Source: Streptomyces sp. NBC_01233 (GTDB lineage: Bacteria; Actinomycetota; Actinomycetes; Streptomycetales; Streptomycetaceae). From it: DNA of 64,000 nucleotides. Each line of letters opens with the position of its first letter. Position 1 is the stretch's first letter. Where the stretch lies: positions 9,528,501 to 9,592,500 of the forward strand of contig NZ_CP108514.1 of assembly GCF_035989305.1 (NCBI RefSeq). The letters are read 5' to 3'. This document shows, piece by piece, positions 37,898 through 47,369 of the stretch. Under the pieces are notes generated by a model. It had not been told where the DNA came from. It ran no database searches and worked only from the letters and a program-made list of their open reading frames with translations. Made by a program: the position numbers and the translations under genes.

Positions 37898-38794
37898 TCA
37901 TCGGGAGGGTTCGCTCCGGGGAGGCCGTCCACCGCCGATGCCCTGCCGGTCGGCCGTCTGCGCGCTGGCGCGGCGGGCGGGGTCGGCGAACTCCCGCTGG
38001 ACGGATTCCTCGAGGAGGGCGAGCTCCGCGCGCACCGCCGGGAGACGTTCGGCCGGCAGGGTTTCGAGGAGGTCCTCCAGCAGCGCCCGGAGCCGCCTGC
38101 ACACCTGGAGGGACATGGCCCCGTACTCACGGATCTCGGTGACGCCGAGCTGCAGGTAGTTCTCCCAGCCGCGGCCCTGCACCACCAGCCGGGGCCGGCC
38201 CTCGCCGACGGCGAGCACGTACCGGCCGCGGAGCCGGGCCCGGCCGACCACGTGCAGGAACGTGTCGATGTGGTTGAGGACCTGCACGGCGGTCGTGGGG
38301 TCGTTCACGGCGGGGGAGAGGGCGCGGATGGCGATGTCGACGAGGATGCGCAGGGCGAAGGCGGGATCCTGCTCGATGGTGCGCTCGGTTCCGAGCGCGA
38401 CGAGCCCGGTCACCCGCCGTGGATCCGGCGGCCTCGCAGCGCGGTGGGCCTCGACGAGGGTGGTGCCGGGCGGTACGAAGTCGCCGACCTGGTGGGCCAG
38501 GACGAGGACGCAGTCGTGCCGGAGGGCGGTGGCGATCAACCCCGCCGCATCGAACGCCTGGATGACTCCGCCCCGTTCGGACCGGATGAGGGTCGACGGT
38601 CCGGCAGGCGGCAGGGGAGCCTCGTCGCGTGCCGAGGAGCGGTGGATGCGTTCCGTCGCGCGGATGAGCACCTTCACGCCCAAGCGCCCCACCAGGTCGG
38701 CGATGGCCACGGGCCGGAGGTTGTGGGTGAACCGGTTGAGGTAGATCAGCAGAAGCATGAGGCTGACGGAGACGGCCACTCCGGACAGGGTCAC
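37898..38794 (-). pseudogene. DUF2254 membrane protein, 3' part only
   Basis: About 298 codons match the C-terminal two thirds of DUF2254 proteins: LMLLLIYLNRFTHNLRPVAI, HQVGDFVPPGTTLVEA, FALRILVDIAIRALSPAVND and TTAVQVLNHIDTFL. The N-terminal membrane region (normally ~130 residues) is missing. Its 5' end abuts, out of frame, the truncated antiporter, so a deletion joined the two. A GTG at 38794 could start translation but has no good RBS. Probably non-functional. Confidence 0.72.
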
Positions 38795-38798
38795 CGCC

Positions 38799-39806
38799 GA
38801 ACGCCCGTTCCCCCAGGGTCATGTCCTTGCCCATGGTGGCGACGAAGGCCACGAGCGGCCGCACCACGAGGACCAGGAGCGCCACGAGGGCGAGGGTGGG
38901 AAGGAGCACGGGCGTCAGGGAGGCCGGGGTGACGCTGGCCGAGATCGAGATGAACAGCAGCCCGATGATCAACTGGACCAGCGTCTCGAAGAAGGGCCGG
39001 CGAGCGGGCATGTCGAAGCCCCGGATGTTGGCCGCGGCCATGCCGGTGACGATCGCGGCGATGAGCCCGGTGTCGTCGCGGACGATGTCGCAGCCTGCCG
39101 ACACGGCGATCACCGTGGCCAGTTGCGCCAGTGTTCCGAGCGTCTCGCCGAGCCGGAGCACGCGCAGGGTCAGCCACAGCAGCGCGAGCCCCACAGCTCC
39201 GCCGACGAGGCCGACGGCCATGCTGAGGAGGAACTGGCCGATCTGGTATCCCCGGCCGATGTCGATCTGGTGCGTCGTGGCGACGGCGTGGAACACGACG
39301 GCTCCGAGGATGGCGCCGATCGGGTCGGTCAGCGTCCCTTCCCAGATCAGCAGGCGCCGTACCTTGTCCGTCGGCCGCACGTACTGGAGCAGCGGCCCCA
39401 CGACCGTAGGCCCGGACACTACGAGGATCATGCCCACCATCGCGGACACCCTGAGGGACATGCTGAACAGGGCGGGGGCGACGGCACAGACGGCCAGGAA
39501 GGTGAAGGCCACGCCGAAGAGCAGCAGCCTGCCCACGACCGCACGCGTGTGTCCGGTGAGGTTGCGCAGGTCGAGGCCGAGACCGGCGTCGTAGAGGATC
39601 ACCGCCACGGACAGGGACACCAGGGCGGAGAACGACTCCCCGATCAGCTGGTCCGGGTGGACGATGTCGGTCAGGGCGCCCGCGGCGAAGCCGACCGGCA
39701 GCAGCAGGATCAGCGCGGGGACGCGCAGTTTGCCGGCGAGGATCTGGCAGGCGGCGGCCAGGGCCACGACCAGGGCGATGCCGAGGAGGATCTCGTTCTC
39801 GCTCAC
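38799..39806 (-). pseudogene. Cation:proton antiporter (CPA1/NhaP-like), 3'-truncated
   Basis: From a GTG at 39806, with AGGAAGGAA upstream, the frame encodes about 335 residues of a CPA1-type antiporter: KLRVPALILLLPVGFAAG, SVAVILYDAGLGLDLRNL, VVSGPTVVGPLLQYVRP, WEGTLTDPIGAILGAVVFH and AIVTGMAAANIRG. It breaks at GKDMTLGERAF, where the family normally continues with LAWMAPRGIVAA. From there the DNA is DUF2254 sequence in another frame; the antiporter frame runs on as nonsense to 38127. The last conserved membrane helices are lost, so ion exchange is unlikely. Confidence 0.78.
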
Positions 39807-39878
39807 AGCGGGTTCCTTCCTCGCCGCGCGGGCGCGATGGGGGAATCGACGGGGAGGCGCGGCGGCGCGCCCGCGAGC

Positions 39879-40407
39879 TCAGTCGCCGTCGATCACGTCA
39901 CCCCGGGTGGGGCCGGTCCGCCGCAGGTCGGATCCGGTGAGGGGTTCCAGCTTGCCGTGGGTGTCCAGCCAGTAGAGGAAGAAGACGGCGGGGGCGACGA
40001 GGAGCAGGGCGACGAGGCTGACCACCGACAGCCAGACCAGCGTCTGGGAATCGCCCGCGGAATCCGCCACCGTCAGGGACGTGGGGATGAGGTAGGGGCG
40101 CTGTGCGAGCCCCCAGGCGAAGACGGCCGCGCCCACGACGTCGACGGCGCTGAAGCGGGCCCGGTGCGTCTGCCCCCGCAGCACGAGCGGTCCCGTGCCG
40201 GCGAAGCACACCACGGACACGATCGCGAGGGCGAGCCCCGCACCGTGGGTCAGTCCGTGCCAGACGTGGGGTGGATCGCCGCGGGTGACGAGGAGCACGC
40301 CCACAGCGAGGAGGGCGACCGCGACGAGGGTGACGAGGGCGCGCAGCCGGAAGTAGCCGACGAGGTCGGGTGCGTCGGGAGCGTGGTGTGCATACGTTCC
40401 TTTGCCG
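39879..40407 (-). pseudogene. Cytochrome bd oxidase subunit II-like (CydB) 3' remnant
   Basis: About 175 codons match the C-terminal half of CydB-like proteins: APDLVGYFRLRALVT, AQRPYLIPTSLTVADSAGDS, TLVWLSVVSLVALLLVAPAVF and FLYWLDTHGKLEPL. The N-terminal half, which carries the core cofactor-adjacent helices, is absent; the intact SDR gene ends 25 bp upstream instead. No start codon or RBS is evident. No cydA is present in the window. Confidence 0.7.
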
Positions 40408-40432
40408 CTCGGGATGACGGGCCGGACGGGGC

Positions 40433-41272
40433 TCAGCCGCCGGTGGCGAACCCGGGATAGAGGGTCATCCCGCCGTCCACGAAGAGCGTGGTACCCACGA
40501 CGTAGTCCATGAGGTCGGAGGCCAGGGCCACGGCCGCGTTCGCGATGTCCTCCGGCTCGCCGATGCGCGCGTACGGGATCAGCCGGAGCAGATCCTCCCG
40601 GGCCTGCGCCGTCTCCCACGCGCTCCGGTTGATCGGGGTCTTGACGGCTCCCGGGGCGATCGCGTTCACCCGGATCTTCTTGGGCGCGAGTTCCTGGGCC
40701 AGGGTCGTCATCAGCATGTGGATGCCCCCCTTGGAGGAGGCGTAGTTCGCGTGGCCCGCCCAGGGGATGACCTGGTGGACGGAGCTCATGCAGATGATCT
40801 TTCCGGCCGACCGGGACACATCCGGGACGACGCCGCGGCGCAGGAACTCCTTCGTCGCCTCCCGCGCGCAGAGGAACTGGCCCGTGAGGTTGACGTCCAG
40901 GACCTTCTGCCACTGGGCGAGCGTCATCTCCTCGAACGGGGCGTCGCGCTGCAGTCCGGCGTTGGCGACCAGGATGTCGATCGTGCCGAACTCCCGGACC
41001 ATCCGGTCCATCATGGCCACGACCTGGTCCTCCTGGGACACGTCCGCCTCGTACGCGGCGGCGCGTACGCCGAACGAGGTGATCTCCTCGACCACCTTCT
41101 CGGCCTCTTCCGCGTCGGCCACGTAGTTCACGACCACATCGGCGCCGGCCCGGCCCAGGCCGATGGCCGTGGCCTTGCCGATTCCGCTGTTGGCGCCGGT
41201 GACCAGTGCCTTCTGGCCCTTGAGCAGGTGGGCGGGGACCACTCCCCGCGGTACGGCCTCGGTGGAACTCAC
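40433..41272 (-). CDS. SDR family oxidoreductase (glucose 1-dehydrogenase-like)
   Basis: 279 residues from a GTG (41272) with GGAGG nine nt upstream; the longer open frame lacks an RBS. Classical SDR signatures: cofactor motif VTGANSGIGKATAIGLG, DVSQEDQV, NAG in ILVANAG, catalytic Ser in CMSSVHQVIPW, YASSKGG, and INRSAWET after NAIAPGAVKTP. The C-terminal VVGTTLFVDGGMTLYPGF is characteristic of the glucose 1-dehydrogenase group, which oxidises beta-D-glucose to gluconolactone with NAD(P). Nearby epimerase and gluconokinase genes fit that role, but the substrate is inferred. Confidence 0.9.
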   Translation of the reverse strand: MSSTEAVPRGVVPAHLLKGQKALVTGANSGIGKATAIGLGRAGADVVVNYVADAEEAEKVVEEITSFGVRAAAYEADVSQEDQVVAMMDRMVREFGTIDILVANAGLQRDAPFEEMTLAQWQKVLDVNLTGQFLCAREATKEFLRRGVVPDVSRSAGKIICMSSVHQVIPWAGHANYASSKGGIHMLMTTLAQELAPKKIRVNAIAPGAVKTPINRSAWETAQAREDLLRLIPYARIGEPEDIANAAVALASDLMDYVVGTTLFVDGGMTLYPGFATGG

Positions 41273-41432
41273 GATCGACTGCCTCCTCGACTGCCCGATC
41301 CGGTCCGCCGGACCGCGGCCCGACAGGGTCCGTACGCCACCGAAGCACCCTGCTCGCAGATCGGCGGCCCGGGCGAGGTGCTCTTGGGCCACGCGGCCGA
41401 GCATCACCCCCCGGTCGGAGGATGCCCGGGGG

Positions 41433-43013
41433 TCATCCCAGCCGTTCCACGAGGTGGTCGCCCACCCGCAGGGCGTTCGCGAACGCCGTGAGCGACGGAT
41501 TGACCGCGCCGATGCTCGGGAAGAAGCTCGTGTCGACCACGTACAGGTTGTCGAGATCGTGGGCCTTGCAGTTCACGTCCAGGGCGGACGAGGCCGGGTC
41601 GTCACCGAACCGTACGGTGCCGGCCTGGTGCGCCGTGGCGCCGATCGGCATGCCCTTGTGGAGGTAGATGCTGTGCGACAGGAGCTGGTGCTCGTGCATC
41701 CCCAGATGGCTGAGCATGCCCTGGAGCTTGTGCCGCAGGCGTTTCAGCCCCGCGATGTTGTTCTTCTCGTCGAGCACGAGACGGATGGTGCCGTCGCCCT
41801 CGAGGGTGACCCGGTTGTCGGGGAGGGGAAGGTCCTCGCCGCACAGCCAGAAGTCGACCGCGTGGTGGGCCATGACTTCGAAGGGCATGTCGGGGGCCAC
41901 GGCCCCCGCCCAGCGGGGCGCCTCGCCGTGGATCTGGTCGGCGTCCGACTTGCCGAGCATCTGGATGCCGCCCAGCGGGTAGTCCCAGTCGTCGGCGCCG
42001 AGGTACCAGTCGTGCAGGGCCAGGGTCTTCTGGAACCTGGTGTCGTTGGGCTCTTTCGAAATGGCCATCAGCGCAAGGTTGTTGTGGCGCATGTAGTGGC
42101 GGCCGACCACGTCGGAGCTGTTCGCCAGCCCTCGGGGGTGGCGGTCGTCGGCCGAGGCCAGAAGGAGCGCCGCGGAGTTGACCGCCCCGCAGGCGACGAC
42201 CACGATGTCCGCGGAGTAGGAGGCTTCGAGCCCGTCGTCGTTCCGGGTCACGACCGTACTGACGCTCCGTCCGGTCGGGTCGGTCTCCAGCCGGACCACA
42301 TGCGCATGGGTGATCATCTCGACGTTCGGGTGCCGCAGGGCCGGCTCCACGCAGATCACCTGGGCGTCCGACTTGCCGCGTACCAGGCAGGGGAAGCCGT
42401 CCACGCGGTCGCAGCGGATGCAGACACTGGAACCGGTCGCACGCCCGTGCTCGTCCTGTACCAGGTTGACGCCGATGGGCAGGTGGAACGGGTGCAGGCC
42501 CCGCTTCTCCAGGTCGTCGCTCAACTGCTGGATCCGCGGCTCGTGTTCGACCGGTGGATAGGCGTACTGGGCACTGTACGGCCCCTCCCAAGGGTCCTCG
42601 CCGTGGCGTCCGTGGACCAGGTAGAGGTGCTCGGCCTGCGTGTAGTAGGGCTCGAGGTCCTCGTATCGGATCGGCCAGGCCGGCGACAGGCCGTCGTGGT
42701 GGCGGATCTCCCCGAAGTCCTCGGGCCGCAGTCGGAAGAGGGCGGCGCCGTAGAACTTGGTGTTTCCCCCGACGTAGTAGTTGACCTCGGGCGGGAACTC
42801 GTCGCCGTGCTTGTCCAGCCAGAACTCCGGCGCACGGTACTTGCCCTTCACGAACACGGCGGTGGAGTCCCAGTTGTCCCGCTCGCGGGGGAGGTAGTCA
42901 CCGCGTTCGAGGATGAGCACCCGTTTGCCGGACGGGGCGAGCCGGTGGGCGAGCGTACCGCCGCCGGCGCCCGAACCGATGATCACGACGTCGTAGTGCG
43001 GGTAGTCTCCCAC
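41433..43013 (-). CDS. GMC family FAD-dependent oxidoreductase
   Basis: 526 residues from a GTG at 43013. The FAD-binding motif is VVIIGSGAGGGTLAHRLA at the N-terminus, followed by RVLILERGDYLPRE and YYVGGNTKFYGAALFRLRPE. Near the C-terminus are ATAHQAGTVRFG with the catalytic His, NLYVVDTSFFPSIGAVNPSL with the second catalytic residue (Asn), and TAFANALRVGDHL. GMC enzymes oxidise alcohols and sugars using FAD. A CIRCDRVDGFPC cysteine pair may bind metal or form a disulfide. No Tat or Sec signal is seen, so it is probably cytoplasmic. It lies with sugar-oxidation genes, suggesting a polyol or aldose substrate. Confidence 0.92.
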   Translation of the reverse strand: MGDYPHYDVVIIGSGAGGGTLAHRLAPSGKRVLILERGDYLPRERDNWDSTAVFVKGKYRAPEFWLDKHGDEFPPEVNYYVGGNTKFYGAALFRLRPEDFGEIRHHDGLSPAWPIRYEDLEPYYTQAEHLYLVHGRHGEDPWEGPYSAQYAYPPVEHEPRIQQLSDDLEKRGLHPFHLPIGVNLVQDEHGRATGSSVCIRCDRVDGFPCLVRGKSDAQVICVEPALRHPNVEMITHAHVVRLETDPTGRSVSTVVTRNDDGLEASYSADIVVVACGAVNSAALLLASADDRHPRGLANSSDVVGRHYMRHNNLALMAISKEPNDTRFQKTLALHDWYLGADDWDYPLGGIQMLGKSDADQIHGEAPRWAGAVAPDMPFEVMAHHAVDFWLCGEDLPLPDNRVTLEGDGTIRLVLDEKNNIAGLKRLRHKLQGMLSHLGMHEHQLLSHSIYLHKGMPIGATAHQAGTVRFGDDPASSALDVNCKAHDLDNLYVVDTSFFPSIGAVNPSLTAFANALRVGDHLVERLG

Positions 43014-43158
43014 GGCGACCACCGTCCTTGCGCTCGCGGGCCCGCCCTGCCACCGGCCCTCTCTCCGCGCGCTGCCGGGACGCGGCAGCCACCCACCTCT
43101 TCGAACGTATCCCTCCTTCCCGGGTGCGGCGACCGGACGGCGCACCCGCGCCCGGCCG

Positions 43159-44118
43159 TCACAGAACGGCGATCGGGTTCACGGGCGAGCCGGTGGCCGA
43201 CGGGAGTCTGAGCGGCGCGACCACGCACAGGAAGGACCACCGGCCCTCGCGGGCACAGGCCCGGGTCAGCTCCTCGAACTGCAGGTAGTCCATCAGATGA
43301 AGCCCCATGGCGTGCACCGCCAGCACGTGCACGGGAAAGTCGACTCCGGCCACCGCACTGGGGGCGGTGTCGTTGTTGCCGTCCGACCCCAGCGCGGCGA
43401 CCTGGCGATCGGCCAGGAACCGTACGGCCGTGGGATGAAGGCCGGACCGCGCCCGCGCGGCGTTCCACGCCCCCCGCTCCTGGCGTCTGGGGCGGTGCCC
43501 GACCCGTACGAACAGCAAGTCGCCCGGCAGGACCCTGACCCCTTGGGCCGCCTCCGCCGCGGTCAGGTCGGCGGCGGTCACGTGGTCCCCGGGCTCCAGC
43601 CAGGGCACGCCCCGCAGCCGCGGAACGTCCAGGAGCACGCCACGGCCGACGATGCCGTCCCGGACGACCTCCACGGAGAGCGCCCCGGCGCCCTGGGACG
43701 TCACACTGCTCGCCGGCACGCCGTTGTAGAGCTCCCCGTCGAACAGCACGTGGCACAGCGCGTCGAGATGACTGTCCGCGTCCCCGTGCACGTTCATCGC
43801 GAAGCGGTCGCGCGCGAAGTGCAGCCCGTCGCCGCCGGTCTCACCGGTCTCGCCGTCGGCGGGCGCGATCATCCTGTGGCGTGCCGGATCGGGATTGTCC
43901 GGGCCGGGCAGGGTTTCGATGGGCGCGGAGAGGGACACCGTACGTCCGGAGCGGACCTCGGCAGCAGCGGCCACGACCCGCTCGGGCGTCAAGTGGCCCA
44001 GCGCACCGCGCCGGTCGTCCGGGGCACGCGGGCTCCTGTCGCGCAGCTCCTCGTACAACGCGCGAAAGGCGTCACCGGTCATGGGCCGCGACGCCGACGG
44101 CCCGCTGTCGGGGGTCAC
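43159..44118 (-). CDS. Cyclase family protein (kynurenine formamidase-like hydrolase)
   Basis: 319 residues from a GTG at 44118 that overlaps the stop of the upstream epimerase (GTGA); an ATG at 44082 is the alternative. The metal-binding cyclase motif appears as NVHGDADSHLDALCHVLFDG, a variant of HxGTHxDxxxH in which Ser replaces Thr. Further features are GRGVLLDVPRL, LLFVRVGHRPRR, LHPTAVRFLADRQVAALGSD and HVLAVHAMGLHLMDY, as in amidases that open lactone, lactam or formamide bonds. Translational coupling to an aldose epimerase suggests a sugar-lactone-type substrate, but this is inference. Confidence 0.88.
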   Translation of the reverse strand: MTPDSGPSASRPMTGDAFRALYEELRDRSPRAPDDRRGALGHLTPERVVAAAAEVRSGRTVSLSAPIETLPGPDNPDPARHRMIAPADGETGETGGDGLHFARDRFAMNVHGDADSHLDALCHVLFDGELYNGVPASSVTSQGAGALSVEVVRDGIVGRGVLLDVPRLRGVPWLEPGDHVTAADLTAAEAAQGVRVLPGDLLFVRVGHRPRRQERGAWNAARARSGLHPTAVRFLADRQVAALGSDGNNDTAPSAVAGVDFPVHVLAVHAMGLHLMDYLQFEELTRACAREGRWSFLCVVAPLRLPSATGSPVNPIAVL

Positions 44119-45043
44119 CAGGACCCCCGCGGGGCCAGGCCCCACCGGAAGACGTGGCTGTCGCCCGGTTGCAGGACGGTGAGGGCCGTGCCACTGCGGA
44201 AGGCGTCGGCCGGGCAGGACATCGGCTCGATGGCGACACCGCGCCGACGCCGCCCGGCCTCGGACAGCGTGTCCCCGGTGTAGACCTGCACGTACCGGAT
44301 GCCCTCGACGAGCCGTACGTCGATGCCGTGCCGCCCCGAAGGGTGCGCGAGCCGTACCGTGCAGTGGCCAGCGGGGTCCCGGTCGAGTCCCGTGTACGCG
44401 GTGTCCAGGTGCTCCACGCCGATGGGACGGGCGGTGCGGAAGTCGTACGCCGTGCCCTCGACCGGCTCCTCACCGGTCGGCAGGCCGTGTTCGTCGGTAC
44501 TGAGCCGGTGGCGGGCCGGCACGGTCAGCAGCGCGGTGTCCACCAGGTCGGTGCCCACGGTCAGATAGGGGTGCTGGCCCACGCCGTAGGGCGCGGCCGC
44601 GTCCCCCACGTTGGTACTGGTGACGGTGGTCTCGAGCCCCTCAGGGCCCAGCCGGTACTCGGCTGCGACCTCCAGCCGGTAGGGGTACCCGGGCTGCGGG
44701 AAGAGGGTGGTGCCCACCGAGACCGCGTCCTCGCCGCGGGCCAGCAGCTGCCACGGCACCCACCTCAGGAGCCCGTGGATCGCGTTGCCGTTCTCCGGTT
44801 CGGTCAGCGGGAGTTGCAGGTTCTCGCCGCCGAAGCGGTAGCTCCCGCCGGCCACCCGGTTCGGCCAGGGCACGAGGAGCTGCCCGCGGCCGCCGGTGAT
44901 CCGCTCGTCGGCGGCGAAACCGTCGAGAAGCGGCCGCCCGCCCACCCCGTAGTGGCGCAGGGCGCCGCCCAGCTCGACCACCACCGCTTCGTGCGCGCCG
45001 TGGCGCAGCCGCCACTGTTCTCCTGATGCCGTGGGGGGGGCAT
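44115..45043 (-). CDS. Aldose 1-epimerase family protein, frameshifted at a C8 run
   Basis: The frame matches aldose-1-epimerases: WRLRHGAHEAVVVELGGALR, GRGQLLVPWPNRVAGGSYRF, NAIHGLL with the catalytic His, GVGQHPYLTVGTDLVD and VAIEPMSCPADAF with the catalytic Glu. The only well-placed start is the ATG at 45043, six nt after GAGGAG, but it is one base out of frame across an eight-C run (45033-45040 on the plus strand as G8). Nine Cs give MPPPTASGEQW and a ~309-residue protein of normal size. The enzyme interconverts sugar anomers. It is coupled by a GTGA overlap to the cyclase gene and preceded without a stop codon by gluconokinase sequence. Confidence 0.82.
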
Positions 45044-45661
45044 GTGCGGCTCCTCGGTCGGTACGGCGGTCGGTACGGCGCTGAGCTGGGCGACGTTGGC
45101 TGGGACGACGGCTTCCGGCGACCGGTCGATGTCGACCACGCAGGCGTGCTCGGCGGGCTCCGGCTGCTGGAGGTCTGCGAACCGGCCCTCCAGCAGCCGG
45201 GCGGGGAAGAAACGGCCGTGCCTGGACAGCCGCCGGGACCGGATGAGTTGCCGTGAACCGTGCCGGTGGACCAGCCGCACTTCGGGCCGCCCTCCGGCCA
45301 GTTGGTCGCGGTAGGCGCGTTTGAGCGCGGAGCAGGCGATGACAGCGGGTTCCCCCCGCGGCGATCCGCCGGTCGATCCGGGCCGTGACGGCAGCCGGCC
45401 AGGGGCGTCCGTCCTCGTCGGCCAAGGCCTCGTCGGCCAAGGCCTCGTCGGCCAAGGCCTCGTCGGCCAAGGCCTCGTCGGCCAAGGCCTCGTCGGCCAA
45501 GGCCTCGTCGGCCAAGGCCTCGTCGGCCGTCATCCCGGCCCGGTTCGCCGGCGTGTGGAAGTCGTCGGCGTCCTGGTGGCCCAGCCGAGCCGGTCGGCCG
45601 GCAGCAGTGCCACCGTGGACTTCCCCGCCCCCGCCACGCCTGCGCCTGTCACGAGCACCAC
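45044..45661 (-). pseudogene. Gluconokinase, two frameshifts and an internal minisatellite
   Basis: Three pieces of gluconokinase lie in order: GAGVAGAGKSTVALLPADRL (P-loop) near 45640-45590; HQDADDFHTPANRAGM and GRPWPAAVTARIDRRIAAG in a second frame; PAVIACSALKRAYRDQL through ARLLEGRFADLQQPEPAEHA back in the first frame. One base is missing near 45578 and one extra lies in the C6 run at 45352-45357. A sevenfold DEALA repeat sits where the family has a single GEALTDED-like sequence. No stop codon separates it from the epimerase ATG, so a corrected sequence would read as one fused protein. The family phosphorylates gluconate. The gene is broken unless both indels are sequencing errors. Confidence 0.75.
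45413..45525 (-). repeat. 15-bp minisatellite, seven copies, in gluconokinase
   Basis: The unit GCCAAGGCCTCGTCG (plus strand) occurs seven times perfectly at 45421-45525, with a partial copy on its left. On the minus strand it encodes DEALA repeats directly after the substrate-binding region of the gluconokinase. Confidence 0.96.
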
Positions 45662-45934
45662 GGTTGCGGGCGCTCTCGTCGCGCGGGCTCACGGATCGGC
45701 CCGACCGGACGGGGCCGGACGCATCTCGCCGGTCCGCACTCCGTACGGCGGTGCCCGCGTGGGCTCGCGCGCGTGGTCCCGCACGTGGTCCCGCGTCATA
45801 CGGCCCCCTTCGGGCATACGGCCGGCCCCGTCCGGCCGCCGGAGGGGTGCTTCCACTCTCGGCGCACGCAGGCCGCGCTGCACTTCGGCGACCGTGCGGC
45901 CTTGCGACCGTGCGGCGGAGGTACGGCGGAGAGC

Positions 45935-47335
45935 TCAGACGGAGCCGCCGGACGCGCCGGGGGCGGGGGGACGGCCGGTCGGCGGTTGCGCGGGTTTGCC
46001 CGCGGGCGCAACGGCGGAACGGCGCGGCAGCAACTGGGTCGTCACGAAGGCCACGACGGCCGCCAGGATGATCACGGGGGTCATGGCGACGCTGCCGAGG
46101 ACCAGGACGACGAGCACGATGCTGCTGACCGGCAGCCGCAAGGCGCTGGTCGTCGAGGCCGCCATGCCCGCGGCCATGGCAGGTACGACCCCCAGGCCCG
46201 GCAGGGGCGCGAGCAGCACACCCAACGCAGCACCCAGGAACAGCGACGGGAACACGGGGCCGCCGCGCAGGCTGCCCAGGCACAGGGAATAGGCGACGCC
46301 GGTGCACAGCAGCACGGCGATCAATGCCCCGACCCCCCAGCTGTGCGGATCGGCGGCCAACTGGCTCAGCGTCCCCTGGCCGGAGGACGCCACGTTCGCG
46401 GGCGACCGGCCGGTGGCCAGCGCGTACACGGCGGCGCAGACGCCGGCTGCCAGGGCGCACAGGGTGGTACGGACGACGGTACGCTGCGCCACGAACCGCG
46501 CGGTCAGCTGCCCCCCTCGCATGATCAGATGTACGAGGACACCGATGGCAACGGCCATCACCACCGCCCACACCACGTCCCCGGTGTCGAGCCGCGGAAT
46601 GGGCAGGCCCACCTTCACGGAGAGGCTGGGTGCATCGAAACCGGTCCAGCGGCCGAAGCCGGTGAACACGAGTGCGCCCACCCCGCTCGACAACAGCGCG
46701 GGCAGCATGACCGCGAACAGCTGTGGCCCGCCCACCCCGGCCACCTCGATGAGGATCACCGCCGCGACCAGCGGGCTCCCGAAGATCACTGCGACCGCCG
46801 CCGCCGCTCCCGCCGCGCCCAGGAGCGCCGTGCTCTGGGGGGTCGCCGGCGCCCGCGCCAGATCCCTGAAGAGCACGGCCAGACCGCCGCCGAGGGCGAT
46901 CAACGGGGCCTCCGGTCCGAGCGTGGCGCCGAGGGGAAGGCTGAGCAGGGCGGCGAGGACCACGCCGGGCAGGGCTCCGGGCGAGATGCCGCCTGTGTGG
47001 AGTCCGGAGGCGGGGATGTGGCCGCCCCCGCCGGGCAGGTGGGTGACCACGAGCCCGACGGTTGCGCCGGCCACGAGCAGCAGCGGCAGCGGCCACCACC
47101 ACGGCGGGACGTCCCACCCGAGAGCCTCCGGCAGGCCGTCCCACATCAGGTGCTCCAGCTCGTGGAGCACGACCAGGAACCAGAACGAGATCAGCGACAC
47201 AGGAACACCGATGAGGGCGCAGAACACGAGCACCTTGAAATAGCCGGGGCTGCGCAGCAGTTCACCCAGCCGGTCCGCCTCTTCGGGCTGTGTCACTTCG
47301 GAAGGCCCTGCAGGGCGTTGATCCGACTCCGTCAT
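45935..47335 (-). CDS. ClC family chloride channel/antiporter
   Basis: 466 residues with about ten to twelve hydrophobic segments. ClC signatures: LPGGGGHIPASGL (first selectivity region), LGATLGPEAPLIALGGGLA (GPEAP at the GxEGP position, with the gating Glu), VIFGSPLVAAVILIEVAG, and RGGPVFPSLFLGAALGVLLA. The family exchanges chloride or other anions for protons, or conducts them. The C-terminal tail is Pro/Ala-rich and disordered, with no CBS domain. Nothing about its neighbours ties it to a pathway. Confidence 0.92.
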   Translation of the reverse strand: MTESDQRPAGPSEVTQPEEADRLGELLRSPGYFKVLVFCALIGVPVSLISFWFLVVLHELEHLMWDGLPEALGWDVPPWWWPLPLLLVAGATVGLVVTHLPGGGGHIPASGLHTGGISPGALPGVVLAALLSLPLGATLGPEAPLIALGGGLAVLFRDLARAPATPQSTALLGAAGAAAAVAVIFGSPLVAAVILIEVAGVGGPQLFAVMLPALLSSGVGALVFTGFGRWTGFDAPSLSVKVGLPIPRLDTGDVVWAVVMAVAIGVLVHLIMRGGQLTARFVAQRTVVRTTLCALAAGVCAAVYALATGRSPANVASSGQGTLSQLAADPHSWGVGALIAVLLCTGVAYSLCLGSLRGGPVFPSLFLGAALGVLLAPLPGLGVVPAMAAGMAASTTSALRLPVSSIVLVVLVLGSVAMTPVIILAAVVAFVTTQLLPRRSAVAPAGKPAQPPTGRPPAPGASGGSV

Positions 47336-47369
47336 GGGGTGCGTCCCGTCTCGGTTCCGGACGTCCGTT

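Noticed and set aside
39801..39830. Possible palindrome at the antiporter start
   Set aside because: The apparent symmetry in GAGAACGAGATC is not continued on the other side; it is ordinary coding sequence.
44115..47144. 1009-codon minus-strand frame spanning epimerase, gluconokinase and ClC regions
   Set aside because: Only its epimerase portion and a short gluconokinase stretch are meaningful; the rest is the wrong frame over the ClC gene, produced by the indels.
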